From the NCBI GenBank assembly GCA_022181065.1, contig BQMY01000086.1:22336-86335 (forward strand): a stretch of DNA of 64,000 bases, in the 5' to 3' direction. A model generated the notes under the pieces. The model was not told the DNA's origin. It saw only the letters and a program-made list of their open reading frames with translations, and did no database searches. A program made the translations under genes and the position numbers. The stretch comes from Melioribacteraceae bacterium. GTDB lineage: Bacteria; Bacteroidota; Ignavibacteria; Ignavibacteriales; Melioribacteraceae. Shown here one piece after another: positions 9,196-19,225 of this stretch (position 1 is the first letter of the stretch; every line of letters begins with the position of its first letter).

Positions 9196-12100
9196 TTAAA
9201 TAGCAAATTTTACCGTAATTTTGGTACCTTTTCCTTTTTCGCTAACAATATCGAGCTCGGCATTGTTCAATTTGGCGTATTCTTTAACAAGAGCCATTCC
9301 CAATCCGTTACCCTCATATTTCCTTGTATATCCTGTTTCTTCCTGACTGAAGGGACGGAAAATATCCTTAATAAACTCTTTTGACATACCAATTCCTGTG
9401 TCTTCAACATCTACACACAGAAGTGTTCCCGATTCATAAATTCTAATTGTAACGCTTCCGTCATCAGTATATTTAATCGCGTTATCAACCAGATTATTAA
9501 AAATTTGATAAATGGTGTACTTATCACCAAGTACATCATCACGATCACTCTTGATCTCAAAATTCAGTTCAACATCCTTTGTGGAGGCAATATAGCGCAT
9601 CTCTTTGATCAAATTTTCAAATATATCGGCGACAAGATTAAATCTATCAATTCGAGGCGTGTAAGTTTGTGTTTGGATCTGCGACATATTCAGTATAAGA
9701 TCGATTGTGCGGATTAATCTCAATCCACCTTTTTCTATTACCTGGAAACCATATTGAATGTCGTTTGTGATGTGGTCACCTACTTCTTCCTTTATCAGGG
9801 AAGCAAAACTCAATATCGAATTTATCGGGGTTCTTATCTCGTGAGATACCTGCGCGAGAAATTCTGATTTCAGCCTGTCAGATTTTTCAGCTTCTTCCTT
9901 AGCGTCAATTAACGCGGTACGTGTTTCTTCCCTTTCAGTTACATCGTAGCTTACACCAATAATACCAACCGCTTTACCGGAAGCATCAGTAAGAGTTGAA
10001 TAGTGAGTTTCGTAAGTTTTATCATCCATCTTTCTAACCGCTGTGAACCATTCACCACGGTATGCTCTGTTAATATCGTTAATGATATCTTTATACTCAC
10101 TATAAACATCAAAAACTGATTTACCCATAAGATTAGATGTTCCGGCCATCTCACCAACAAGCGCGCCACCCCTGTGAATAGTAATAACACCCTTTACATC
10201 CGCCACAAATAAAACTACAGGGAGATTATCGAGAACCGAATTCAATAATTTCTCATTTTTCTTAATCTCTTCAAGGGCAAATTTTTCGAACGAAATATCA
10301 GACTCGAGTGAAACATACGATTTCACACTACCCTGCTTATCATGAATAGGGGATAAAATAACGGAAGCCCAGTAGGTGGCTCCATTTTTCCTGCGATTTT
10401 TTATCTCACCCATCCAGGGTTCACCGAGCTGCAGAAAATGCTTGATTTTTTCCTTCTCCCCGGTATTGTAAATTCTCAGTATATCAATAGATTTACCCCT
10501 TATTTCAGAGAAAGTATATCCTGTAGAAGAAGAAAATATCGGGTTTACATACGTAATATTAAAATCATTGTCGGTAAGTATAATACACACCGGACTTTGA
10601 TCAACAACAGTTGACATCACTCTGAGTTGTTCTTCACTTTTTTTCTTTTCCGTTACGTTTTTGACCGTTCCCATAACAGCAAGACGCTCTTCAAACTTGA
10701 AAAGCCCAACATGAATATTTACATAAACAACTTCGCCCGTTTTGGAAACAAGCGAAATTTCGTAATGATCCTGTGTGGTTTTTCCGGCAATTCTGTTAAA
10801 ATAATTTTCAGCGACAAACTTTTTATCATCATCTTGCACAAAATCAACAAACTTCCGATTGATAAGCTCTTTTTTAGGGTATCCAACCATATCAGCAAGT
10901 GACTGATTAACAAAAGTTAACCTGCCATCCTGAATAAGAAAAATACCATCCTGAATATTCCCCAACAAGGAGCGGTATTTTTCTTCCGAATCCCTAATGG
11001 CGTTTTCTGCTCTTTTACGTTCGGTGATATTATTGACTATCAGAAAATACAATTGTCCTTTACCATAAGGCAAAGTGCTGTATATAACCTCTACGTCCCG
11101 TTTTTCTCCCCCGGCTTTATAATGCACCGACTCATAGTTTCCTGAATTAGCGGGAAATCGAACCCCGGGATCATAGCTTTCGCTCTCATTTTGTAATTCG
11201 AGATCTTTTAACGTAAGAGATTGAAGTTTTTTTTCAGGGTAGTCATAAAATAAACTCGCTGCCAGGTTCACTTCCACAATACGTAATGAGTATGGCTCAA
11301 TGATCATCATTACATTTTTATTGTTTTTGAAGATTACCTGCTCACGAATCTCGGAGTATTCAATAACCGCTTTCCCACGGTCAACTTCTTCTTCCAGTTT
11401 CCCTGTATAGAGGTTTTTTCGATGATATAAAACGATAAGGGCAATTCCGCAAAATACCGCAAAGAGGAGAAGCAGTTTAAATTCAACAGTATCCCAGAGC
11501 GGATTTTCTATCACAATTGTGGAAGAACTGGTTGACGCGACAAGATCATTATAACCAATATACATCCTTATATTTATCTTATATTCGCCGGCGGAAAGAT
11601 CAAAAAACGGGGCATAAGGTACTGTTTCCTCTTGATAAACACTATACCATTTATCATCAAAACCTTCCATATTTACAGCGTATGATATTTCATCTTCATG
11701 CACATACGATATATTTTTAAGATGTACGAAAAAGCCGTCTTCTTCCGCCTGAAGAATTATCCCGGGTTCATATGGGATAGTTCTAAGGTTTGTTTCTATT
11801 CTGTCAATTACAAGACGTGGAATCGCGGAATTTATTGAATCAAGCTTCTGATCCATAATAGATAATCCTTGCGATGTGCCTATCCAGATACTTCCATCCA
11901 AGCCGCTGTAGAATGCGTCCCGATTTGTTTCCATTCCAGGGATACCGTCATCAACACAATAATTTACAACTCTTACATTATCCCACTTGTATGCGCCCTT
12001 GTCAGTTCCGAACCAGAAATTGTAGTTATTATCCTTGCCAATAAAATATATTGGTCTGTCGAAACTGAAATCACCAAGCCATTTTCTTTTTAGAGTGTCC

Positions 12101-13689
12101 CCGGAAACAGTATATAAGTCGGATGATGATCCAACCAGCATTTCATCCGAACTTTCATAAAATGAATATATATTCTTTGTTGAAATATCTGATGGAGAAA
12201 AATAGTTTTTATATTTTTTCTCTTTTGTATCATAAATTAGAACTCCATGATACATCGACGCAATAACAGGAAAACCTGATGTGGATTTAAAGAGTTTTCT
12301 AAAATAGAGTGTTTCAGAAGTGTCATTTATAGTTTCGATCTCTTTATATTCATCTTTCGTCTTCAACCAAAGCTTTTCTTTCTGAAGAAAAAACAATGAG
12401 TCTTTTCCACCCGACAGAACAGAATAGGCGGCATCTTCATTTCCCGGGAGTTTAATCTGCTGAATTCGGTTTTTTCTATCTATATAACCAAATCCCATTT
12501 TTTCCGCGGCAAACCAGACATTATCATTAGAATCAGTCTCGAGATCTAAAATCCTGTAGTACACATTGTCAGGATTGGGTAATGAACCAATAGTTTTTTG
12601 AACTGAATTATTTTTGATAACGTGAAAAGTCGTGGGATTAGAGATTATAACACTACCATCTGATCTTGAAGAAATGGCTGTTACTTCTTCCGCAACAAAC
12701 GAATTGCTCGTTCGGAGATTAAGAATGGAAAAAGCGTTAAAGCGGGAAACACCTCTTAAATTTGATATCCAAATATTATTTTCATTGTCAGGAAATACAG
12801 AAGTAGCACCATCAGCTATTGCTCCGAACTCGGGTGTAATTTCCTTGCGGATATTTCTGCGAGTATCATGAAAATAAACTTTGTTGGAGTATCCATATAT
12901 ATATATACCGTAGAAATCAGGCAGAAATACACTCCTCGATCTCGATTCAAAGTAGTTTTGAGACTCAACATCAAGAATCTTGATAAATTCGTTGTTTTCT
13001 TTTTTGAAAATACCAGTTTCAGCTAGTACAAAAAGCTCAGCATTCTGATTTTTTCTTACAGAGTAAATCTCGGTACCCGAAAACTGCATTATTTCTTTAA
13101 TTTCACCACTGACACTTAAAGAAAACAGTCCGGATTGTGTCGCTACAAAAAACCCTTCATTAGCGGCTTCCAGCGCTAGAACACGAATGTTATGCACCCG
13201 TGACGGTATATTAATAGTACTCCAGGATTCACCGTTAAAAAATAAAAGACCTGCATTTGACCCGGCAACCGCAAGGTAATCAATACTATCTTTAGTGATG
13301 ATATCAAAATCGAAGAAAAATGGATCTTTACCAAAATATTCAGGATAGGAATGTTTCATACAAACTGTATCAGAATCAAGTTTGAATATTTTCAGATATT
13401 CGGTATCAAGTAACCCCCATATGTTTCCATAGCTGTCCTTACGCAGACGAATGGTCGAATTTGCTGAACCCGGGTTATCTGAAATTTCGCTCCACTCGTA
13501 AGAATCGTAAATACCAAGCCCGTTACGTGTAGCGAATACCATTTTAGCATCGTTTCTCTGCTGGATATCGAACACCCTGGAGGAGGGTAATCCTTCACGT
13601 TCAGTGAACTTTCTGGAATGAAAATATTGTGCGGTAGAATTGGTAAATAAAACTGCCACGATGCAAAATATAGAGGCTAATCTATACAA
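9196..13689 (-). CDS. propeller/Y_Y_Y sensor histidine kinase with four PAS domains
   Basis: 1497-residue membrane sensor. Signal peptide, then a periplasmic two-component-regulator propeller (repeats such as NIWGLLD, NVWFAAE, SIWIGTSQGLS) to about residue 620, a Y_Y_Y domain near 635-705, and one transmembrane helix near 733-755. Four PAS-like domains follow around 770-890, 900-1020, 1025-1145 and 1150-1265. The kinase core has its phospho-acceptor His in QVSHEIRTPIN near 1282, N-box NLVDNAIKY, G1 DTGIGM and G2 GNGLGM. Unlike hybrid HTCS regulators it has no receiver and no AraC-type DNA-binding domain, so it must signal to a separate response regulator not seen in this window. Ligand unknown. 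Confidence 0.9.
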   Translation of the reverse strand: MYRLASIFCIVAVLFTNSTAQYFHSRKFTEREGLPSSRVFDIQQRNDAKMVFATRNGLGIYDSYEWSEISDNPGSANSTIRLRKDSYGNIWGLLDTEYLKIFKLDSDTVCMKHSYPEYFGKDPFFFDFDIITKDSIDYLAVAGSNAGLLFFNGESWSTINIPSRVHNIRVLALEAANEGFFVATQSGLFSLSVSGEIKEIMQFSGTEIYSVRKNQNAELFVLAETGIFKKENNEFIKILDVESQNYFESRSRSVFLPDFYGIYIYGYSNKVYFHDTRRNIRKEITPEFGAIADGATSVFPDNENNIWISNLRGVSRFNAFSILNLRTSNSFVAEEVTAISSRSDGSVIISNPTTFHVIKNNSVQKTIGSLPNPDNVYYRILDLETDSNDNVWFAAEKMGFGYIDRKNRIQQIKLPGNEDAAYSVLSGGKDSLFFLQKEKLWLKTKDEYKEIETINDTSETLYFRKLFKSTSGFPVIASMYHGVLIYDTKEKKYKNYFSPSDISTKNIYSFYESSDEMLVGSSSDLYTVSGDTLKRKWLGDFSFDRPIYFIGKDNNYNFWFGTDKGAYKWDNVRVVNYCVDDGIPGMETNRDAFYSGLDGSIWIGTSQGLSIMDQKLDSINSAIPRLVIDRIETNLRTIPYEPGIILQAEEDGFFVHLKNISYVHEDEISYAVNMEGFDDKWYSVYQEETVPYAPFFDLSAGEYKINIRMYIGYNDLVASTSSSTIVIENPLWDTVEFKLLLLFAVFCGIALIVLYHRKNLYTGKLEEEVDRGKAVIEYSEIREQVIFKNNKNVMMIIEPYSLRIVEVNLAASLFYDYPEKKLQSLTLKDLELQNESESYDPGVRFPANSGNYESVHYKAGGEKRDVEVIYSTLPYGKGQLYFLIVNNITERKRAENAIRDSEEKYRSLLGNIQDGIFLIQDGRLTFVNQSLADMVGYPKKELINRKFVDFVQDDDKKFVAENYFNRIAGKTTQDHYEISLVSKTGEVVYVNIHVGLFKFEERLAVMGTVKNVTEKKKSEEQLRVMSTVVDQSPVCIILTDNDFNITYVNPIFSSSTGYTFSEIRGKSIDILRIYNTGEKEKIKHFLQLGEPWMGEIKNRRKNGATYWASVILSPIHDKQGSVKSYVSLESDISFEKFALEEIKKNEKLLNSVLDNLPVVLFVADVKGVITIHRGGALVGEMAGTSNLMGKSVFDVYSEYKDIINDINRAYRGEWFTAVRKMDDKTYETHYSTLTDASGKAVGIIGVSYDVTEREETRTALIDAKEEAEKSDRLKSEFLAQVSHEIRTPINSILSFASLIKEEVGDHITNDIQYGFQVIEKGGLRLIRTIDLILNMSQIQTQTYTPRIDRFNLVADIFENLIKEMRYIASTKDVELNFEIKSDRDDVLGDKYTIYQIFNNLVDNAIKYTDDGSVTIRIYESGTLLCVDVEDTGIGMSKEFIKDIFRPFSQEETGYTRKYEGNGLGMALVKEYAKLNNAELDIVSEKGKGTKITVKFAI

Positions 13690-13737
13690 TCTGTACGATT
13701 CCGAATGATTATTGATACGTTTCTTGAAAAATCTGAC

Positions 13738-14175
13738 TTACTTTTTACTCACAAAAGTTATTCGTGGTATTATATTATCGTTAATATTGTTCCTTAGTGT
13801 AATATACGCAACAAAAAAATAAATTGCGGTCAATATCAGTCCGAAAATGAAGGAGAAAAGTTCTGGAGAAGCAGAATTGGCGAAGAGATAATATCCAAAT
13901 AAAATCCCGCCCACAAGTAAAAAGAGTGGAATTCCATAAACAATGAGAGAATATTTTAAAATCGAACCACCGCCGACCGATATCCGCACCTGGTCACCGG
14001 GTTGAACACCAATAGGATCTGATACACGAAGAATTTTGGTATTATCTGCTTTTGGTTTGCAGAATATTTTCGCTGAACACTCTTCGCAATTATCTGTACG
14101 AAGGAGCGCAACATCCGCTTTACCGTCAACCGATTCTATTACTATACCATCTTCATTAAATTCTTCGTGTATCAT
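13738..14175 (-). CDS. SoxR-reducing system / RseC family membrane protein
   Basis: 145 residues. An N-terminal cytoplasmic part carries a Cys cluster (C30, C33, C39 in DNCEECSAKIFC) followed by a small beta domain ending in PGDQVRIS, then two transmembrane helices near 80-100 and 110-135. This matches the RseC/RsxC-associated family that travels with Rnf/Rsx complexes. It starts 15 bases downstream of rnfB and is the last gene of the Rnf operon. A role as redox or assembly partner of Rnf is inferred from this linkage; its biochemical activity is not established. Confidence 0.85.
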   Translation of the reverse strand: MIHEEFNEDGIVIESVDGKADVALLRTDNCEECSAKIFCKPKADNTKILRVSDPIGVQPGDQVRISVGGGSILKYSLIVYGIPLFLLVGGILFGYYLFANSASPELFSFIFGLILTAIYFFVAYITLRNNINDNIIPRITFVSKK

Positions 14176-14190
14176 TTTGCTACCTGAATC

Positions 14191-15018
14191 CTAGTTTAAG
14201 TTTATATCCTGATCAGGTTTACTGTCAGTTCGTTGAATAGCGCCTGTACGGCATTTATCGAAAGGTATCTTGTCGGGATCAATAACATCATATTGTATGA
14301 TTCCAAGATTGTTATCCATCACAACTCCGCCATCCGATTTTCTCGCGCATATACCACAGCCAATACAAGCTACCTTACAAACATCCTTGGAAGTTTTAGG
14401 GTCATCGTGGTTTTTGCAGTAAACAAATACATTATGGCTTTCAGGATGCATTTCGATGATATCTTTCGGGCAAGCCTGGGCACACATACCGCAACCGGTA
14501 CAAAGTTCTTCTATTACTTCCGGAAGACCGTCTTCATTCATGAACATGGCGTTAAACGGGCATGCTTCAACACAATCGCCACCGCCAAGGCATCCGTAAT
14601 AACACATTTTCTCGCCACCGGATACCAGATCCATGGCAGAACAGCTTAACGGACCGTAATAGTCGGCCATTTTCTTAACGGCTTCAGCGTTGCCCCCACG
14701 ACATAATACTATTGGAAGTAATTTTTCGCTAGCACCGGCGTCAACACCCATGATAGTTGCTACTGCCTGAGCAGTTTCTTCTCCACCAACCGGGCAGCCG
14801 TTAACTTTGGCTTTTCCTTCTACCACGTTCACAGCAAAATCGTAACAGCCCGCTTTACCGCAAGCGCCGCAGTTTGCGCCGGGAAGAGCTTCATTTACTT
14901 TACCGATAAGCGGATTTTCTTCCACTCTCAATTTTCTATCTGCGAGGGCAAGTCCGCCGGCAAAAAGAAAACCAAGTCCGCCCATAGTTGATATCGCTAT
15001 TATAAATCCTAAGTCCAT
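14191..15018 (-). CDS. rnfB: Rnf electron transport complex subunit B (ferredoxin-type)
   Basis: 275-residue iron-sulfur subunit that receives electrons from ferredoxin. One N-terminal membrane helix, then the Fe-S domain with C50, C53, C58 (GANCGACGKAGC) and C75 (NGCPVGG). Two ferredoxin-like motifs follow (CLGGGDCVEACP and CTGCGMCAQACP), and then further cysteines (CKVACIGCGIC). A strong SD, GGAGG, precedes the ATG. It is sixth in the order rnfC-D-G-E-A-B, the same order as I recall for Acetobacterium-type Rnf operons. Confidence 0.95.
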   Translation of the reverse strand: MDLGFIIAISTMGGLGFLFAGGLALADRKLRVEENPLIGKVNEALPGANCGACGKAGCYDFAVNVVEGKAKVNGCPVGGEETAQAVATIMGVDAGASEKLLPIVLCRGGNAEAVKKMADYYGPLSCSAMDLVSGGEKMCYYGCLGGGDCVEACPFNAMFMNEDGLPEVIEELCTGCGMCAQACPKDIIEMHPESHNVFVYCKNHDDPKTSKDVCKVACIGCGICARKSDGGVVMDNNLGIIQYDVIDPDKIPFDKCRTGAIQRTDSKPDQDINLN

Positions 15019-15054
15019 GTTTAATCCTCCATCTATATTTAATTTACCGGCTTA

Positions 15055-15627
15055 TTAAATCAAACCGGCAAAACCCATAAACGCCATTGCTAAAATTCCG
15101 GCAACTACCAATGTGATTGGAGCGCCCTGAAATGGTTTTGGAACATCTGCCAGATCAAGCTCTTCACGAATACCGGCCATTAGTGTGATAGCGAGTGTAA
15201 AACCGGCTCCGGCGCCAAGACCAAAAACAATTCCTTCAATAAAAGTATATTCTTTCAGAACAATAAACAAAGCCAATCCAAGTATCGCACAATTGGTAGT
15301 GATCAGAGGTAAGAAAATACCAAGTGCGCGGTATAGCGGCTGACTTACTTTTTTGATAAACATTTCTACAAATTGTACAAGTGAAGCAATTACAAGAATA
15401 AATGATACATACTGTAAAAACTCGAGATTATTTGGTACTAGTATCAGGTGGTAGATCAACCATGTAACAATAGATGTGATCGACATAACAAACGTTGCCG
15501 CCAAACCCATTGAAAACGCGGACGATATCTTGTTTGATACCCCGATAAAGGGACAAATACCAAGGAAATAACTTAATACAAAGTTATTAACGATTGCTGC
15601 GGAGAGAAATATCAATAACAGTTCCAT
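15055..15627 (-). CDS. rnfA: Rnf complex membrane subunit A
   Basis: 190-residue polytopic protein with six predicted transmembrane helices, homologous to NqrE. The N-terminal FLSAAIVNNFVLSYFLGICP segment with its conserved NNFVL and C, and the later TTNCAILG, are characteristic of RnfA; these two cysteines are thought to hold a membrane-embedded iron-sulfur centre in the family. The start codon overlaps the rnfE stop by one base. RnfA and RnfE form the inverted pair at the core of the ion-translocating complex. Confidence 0.95.
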   Translation of the reverse strand: MELLLIFLSAAIVNNFVLSYFLGICPFIGVSNKISSAFSMGLAATFVMSITSIVTWLIYHLILVPNNLEFLQYVSFILVIASLVQFVEMFIKKVSQPLYRALGIFLPLITTNCAILGLALFIVLKEYTFIEGIVFGLGAGAGFTLAITLMAGIREELDLADVPKPFQGAPITLVVAGILAMAFMGFAGLI

Positions 15628-16310
15628 TAGTTAGCCTCCAAAGGTTTTGTTTCCGCCTGACGTTTAGCTTGCCGATATTTTTCCACAATTGTGTTTCTTT
15701 CTTCCGCTTTTTTCTTTTCTGAATAAGAATTAAAAAAGCCCATCATCAATCCAAGTGTTAAAAACGCGCCTGCGGGAAGTATCATTATCAACCATGGTTC
15801 GTAAACTTCGGGCATAATCTGGAAACCAAGGATCATTCCTGTACCAAAAAGTTCACGTGTCGCGCCAAGTAAAAATAACGCGATAAGAAATCCTGTACCC
15901 ATCCCAAGAGCGTCAAGAACCGCTCTGCCAACACTGTTCTTTGAAGCAAAAGCTTCCTGACGACCAAGAATAAGACAGTTGACAATAATTAGGGGGATAA
16001 ATGGCCCCAACGCTTTACTTAGTGCCGGAAATTGCGCTTTCATTACCAGATCAACTATAGTTACGAATGTTGCTATGATGAGAATATATGCGGCAATCCT
16101 CACCTGTGAAGGGATCCAGTTTTTGATTATCGAAACAACAAAACTTGAAAATACAAGTACGAATGTTGTAGCGAGCGCCATCGCGATACCGTTTTCCGCG
16201 GAAACTGTTACCGCAAGCACGGGACACATACCAAGCACCTGTTTGAATACAGGATTCTGATCCCACAATCCTTTTATAAATTCTTTTGCCGCTGTTACTT
16301 TATTAGCCAT
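15627..16310 (-). CDS. rnfE: Rnf complex membrane subunit E
   Basis: 227-residue polytopic subunit homologous to NqrD. The N-terminal EFIKGLWDQNPVFKQVLGMC and the internal IIVNCLILGRQEAFASKN are typical of RnfE, including the two conserved cysteines matching those in RnfA. Six transmembrane helices are predicted, followed by a charged C-terminal tail rich in Lys, Glu and Arg. The gene lies between rnfG (1-bp gap) and rnfA (1-bp overlap), so expression is likely coupled. Confidence 0.95.
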   Translation of the reverse strand: MANKVTAAKEFIKGLWDQNPVFKQVLGMCPVLAVTVSAENGIAMALATTFVLVFSSFVVSIIKNWIPSQVRIAAYILIIATFVTIVDLVMKAQFPALSKALGPFIPLIIVNCLILGRQEAFASKNSVGRAVLDALGMGTGFLIALFLLGATRELFGTGMILGFQIMPEVYEPWLIMILPAGAFLTLGLMMGFFNSYSEKKKAEERNTIVEKYRQAKRQAETKPLEAN

Positions 16311-16311
16311 A

Positions 16312-16896
16312 TCAGTTAGCCTCCCCTTTTAATGAGCGGAGTTCTTTAATTCCGGAATTGATTATATCTACTACAGCTTTTGAAGAAATTGTCGCGCCGG
16401 TAATAGCCATAATCTCACTATCTTTTGAAGGTTTCGCGTTTTTAACGACAGTTATCAGAGGTGAAGTTATTACCCCATTAAACTGTCCCGGGAACCATTC
16501 GGGGTTAGCTTTATCTGAAGGGTCGGTGACTATTTTAGTACCAAGACCCGGTGTTTCAACCTGTTCAAGAACTCTTAATCCAACAACTTTGCCAAGGTCA
16601 TTTGTTACACCAACCATCAATCTGATTTTCCCCTGAAATCCGTTACCTTCGTAAGGAAGGGCATAACCTAATTCATTTCCCTCTTCGTCGGTCACTTTAT
16701 AAAGGTCAAATGCCAGATCTTCTACTTTTTCATATTTTTTTGCTTCAGGCTGAACTTCAAATATGGCTGCTTCAGTTTCACGCTGCCTGTGTTCAGCTAT
16801 AAGAGGGTCTGCCCATCCGCTTAACTGAGAGAGCACACCACCCGAAATAACGCCAATAACAGATAATGTTACAAGCATATGTATTATCGTTTTCAT
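16312..16896 (-). CDS. rnfG: Rnf complex FMN-binding subunit G
   Basis: 194 residues. One N-terminal membrane anchor (MLVTLSVIGVISGGVLSQL) and an extracytoplasmic flavin domain. The motif ITGATISSKAV near residue 168 contains the Thr expected to carry covalently bound FMN through a phosphoester bond. The segment GFQGKIRLMVGV and the ETPGLGTK loop are also family hallmarks. The start overlaps the end of rnfD by four bases. Confidence 0.95.
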   Translation of the reverse strand: MKTIIHMLVTLSVIGVISGGVLSQLSGWADPLIAEHRQRETEAAIFEVQPEAKKYEKVEDLAFDLYKVTDEEGNELGYALPYEGNGFQGKIRLMVGVTNDLGKVVGLRVLEQVETPGLGTKIVTDPSDKANPEWFPGQFNGVITSPLITVVKNAKPSKDSEIMAITGATISSKAVVDIINSGIKELRSLKGEAN

Positions 16897-17858
16897 TTAG
16901 CCTCCCCGAAAATAGTTGGACGCGTATATCTGTTGATGAGGGGTACAAATCCGTTCATGAAAAGAATGGCATACATTACACCTTCCGGTAATCCACCGAA
17001 AAGTCTTATCATAACCAGAACAAGTGAAATACCTAATCCGAAAATCCACATTCCTTTTGGTGTTACCGGTGAGCTAACCCAGTCGGTTGCCATAAAAAAT
17101 GTTCCAAATAAAAATCCGCCTGCGGTGAGCTGGAATATTGGATCAGGAAAAGTTGTACCGTCGATCAACCAGAACAGACCGCCGAAGATGACCATACCAA
17201 GAATCATCGCAAGTGGTACGCGATAGTTTATCACACCCGCAAATACAAGAAATAATCCACCAATCAGTACGGCAATCGCTGAAGTTTCCCCTAAAGAACC
17301 GCCAATGTTTCCAAAAAACATATTTGAGACTTCCGTACCAACTTTATCAAACTTGAACGCCGCGAGAGGAGTAGCAGATGTTACACCTTCTACCGCGTAA
17401 TTCGGCACGGTCCAGGTAGTGATCTGAACCGGAAAAGCCGCCTGAAGGAATGCCCTTCCAACGAGCGCAGGATTAAAAATATTAAAACCAAGACCACCGA
17501 AAATTTCTTTTCCAAGCCCTATTGCAACAACAGCTCCCAACGCCGTGAAAACAAGTGAAAAGTTGGGAGGCACGATTAACGCTAGCAACAATCCGGTAAT
17601 AACCGCCGAACCGTCACCGATAGTAATTTCTCTTTTTCTAAAATATTTAACGGCTGCTTCTGTTAAAACGGCAAATAAAACGCTCACTGCCATTATAAGA
17701 AGCTGATAAAAACCGTAAAATAAAACTGCCGAAATCATACAAGGCACAAGCGCGATAACAACCATCCACATAGCCCGTTTTGTTGACCAGCGGGAGTGAA
17801 CATGAGGCGAACTCGCGAACTCAAGCTTGTATGAAGGATTTGCCGTAATTGTTGTCAT
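16893..17858 (-). CDS. rnfD: Rnf complex membrane subunit D
   Basis: 321-residue polytopic subunit homologous to NqrB, with about nine or ten helices. The N-terminus SSPHVHSRWSTKRAMW is typical of the family. GVTSATPLAAFK near residue 158 contains the Thr that in characterised RnfD/NqrB proteins carries a covalent FMN. It follows rnfC by 29 bases and overlaps rnfG by four. Confidence 0.95.
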   Translation of the reverse strand: MTTITANPSYKLEFASSPHVHSRWSTKRAMWMVVIALVPCMISAVLFYGFYQLLIMAVSVLFAVLTEAAVKYFRKREITIGDGSAVITGLLLALIVPPNFSLVFTALGAVVAIGLGKEIFGGLGFNIFNPALVGRAFLQAAFPVQITTWTVPNYAVEGVTSATPLAAFKFDKVGTEVSNMFFGNIGGSLGETSAIAVLIGGLFLVFAGVINYRVPLAMILGMVIFGGLFWLIDGTTFPDPIFQLTAGGFLFGTFFMATDWVSSPVTPKGMWIFGLGISLVLVMIRLFGGLPEGVMYAILFMNGFVPLINRYTRPTIFGEAK

Positions 17859-17887
17859 TTTTTACCGTATTTTATCCTTATTAGTTG

Positions 17888-19225
17888 TTATGCAGACTGT
17901 CTTTCGCGTTGCAGCCTGATCACATTTTGTTTTCCCAATCTTATCCACTGTACCAACGGAATGTTAGCCGGACAAGTATAGGCGCAAGTACCACATTCCA
18001 TACATACTGTTATACCCAGTTGTTCAGCTTCTTCAAGCCTACCCAACTGTGAAAAACGAGCCAATTTTGTTGGAACGAGATTTAACGGGCACGCGTCAAC
18101 ACACATTCCACAACGGAGGCATGGTGTTTCTTCGGGATTATTTATTTCTTCTTCTGTAAGCACGAGTAAACCGGAAGTAGCTTTCATTACGGGCGCGTCA
18201 AAATCGAATTGCGCAACACCCATCATAGGTCCGCCAACAACCACTTTTTTTGCGGTATCTTTTACACCACCGCAATACTCAAGAATATCCACAAGTGGGG
18301 TACCGACACGAACGATAACGTTTTTAGGTTCGTTAATTCCGAGTCCTGAAACTGTCATAGCGGCAGTCAAAACTGGCTCGCCCTTGACAACGGCGTCATT
18401 AATCGCGATAGCGGTACCGATATTCTGGATAACACATCCCACATCCATCGGAAGTTTTCCTGGAGGTACTTCTCTTCCGTTGACCGCTTTTATCAACATT
18501 TTTTCCGCACCCTGAGGGTATTTGGTTTGAACCACATCAACTGTAACGTCATTCATACCGGCAACAGCCTTGCGCATTACATCAATCGCTTCGGGTTTGT
18601 TGTTTTCAATACCAATTGAGCCTTTTTTAACTCCGAGTGCTTTCATGATTATTTTCAACCCGGTTATCACTTCATCGGGTCTTTCAATCATATAGCGGTC
18701 ATCGCGTGTAAGATAAGGTTCGCATTCACATCCATTGAGGATTACAGTATCGACTACTTTATCTTTCGGAGGAGTAAGTTTAACGAATGTCGGGAACGCA
18801 GCTCCACCCTGACCAACTAATCCGGCGAGGCGCACCCTTTCTCTGATCTCTTCAGGTGTAACTGTTTCCGGATCAAGAGAAGGCATAAACTCAATTTCAT
18901 TTTCTTCATCAGATTTGATTATAATAGCTTCGGCAGGGAACCCCGAAACGTTTTTCTCTTTAGTGATTTTCATTACTTTTCCGGAAACCGGGCTATGTAC
19001 GGGAGCTGAAATAAACCCGTCGGGTTCAGCAACAACCTGACCCGCTTTAACCGTATCACCTTTTTTCACGAGGGTTTTGGCGTCTTTACCGATGTGCTGT
19101 TTGAGAGGAAGAATAACCATATTTGGATTTGGCATTACTTCAAACGCACTTTTTTCAGTCAATTCTTTGAACTCTGAAGGATGAACTCCCCCTTTGAACG
19201 ATTTGGCTTTACTGAAAATACTCAT
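17888..19225 (-). CDS. rnfC: Rnf complex NADH-binding subunit C
   Basis: 445-residue peripheral subunit that carries the NADH/FMN site and two 4Fe-4S clusters. The N-terminal domain (KGGVHPSEFKELTEKSAFE) and the NADH-dehydrogenase-like segment GLVGQGGAAFPTFVKL match RnfC. The two cluster motifs are CLRCGMCVDACP near residue 366 and CMECGTCAYTCP near 407. It is the first gene of a seven-gene minus-strand operon. Its length suggests the short RnfC form without the long repetitive C-terminus found in gamma-proteobacteria. Confidence 0.95.
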   Translation of the reverse strand: MSIFSKAKSFKGGVHPSEFKELTEKSAFEVMPNPNMVILPLKQHIGKDAKTLVKKGDTVKAGQVVAEPDGFISAPVHSPVSGKVMKITKEKNVSGFPAEAIIIKSDEENEIEFMPSLDPETVTPEEIRERVRLAGLVGQGGAAFPTFVKLTPPKDKVVDTVILNGCECEPYLTRDDRYMIERPDEVITGLKIIMKALGVKKGSIGIENNKPEAIDVMRKAVAGMNDVTVDVVQTKYPQGAEKMLIKAVNGREVPPGKLPMDVGCVIQNIGTAIAINDAVVKGEPVLTAAMTVSGLGINEPKNVIVRVGTPLVDILEYCGGVKDTAKKVVVGGPMMGVAQFDFDAPVMKATSGLLVLTEEEINNPEETPCLRCGMCVDACPLNLVPTKLARFSQLGRLEEAEQLGITVCMECGTCAYTCPANIPLVQWIRLGKQNVIRLQRERQSA

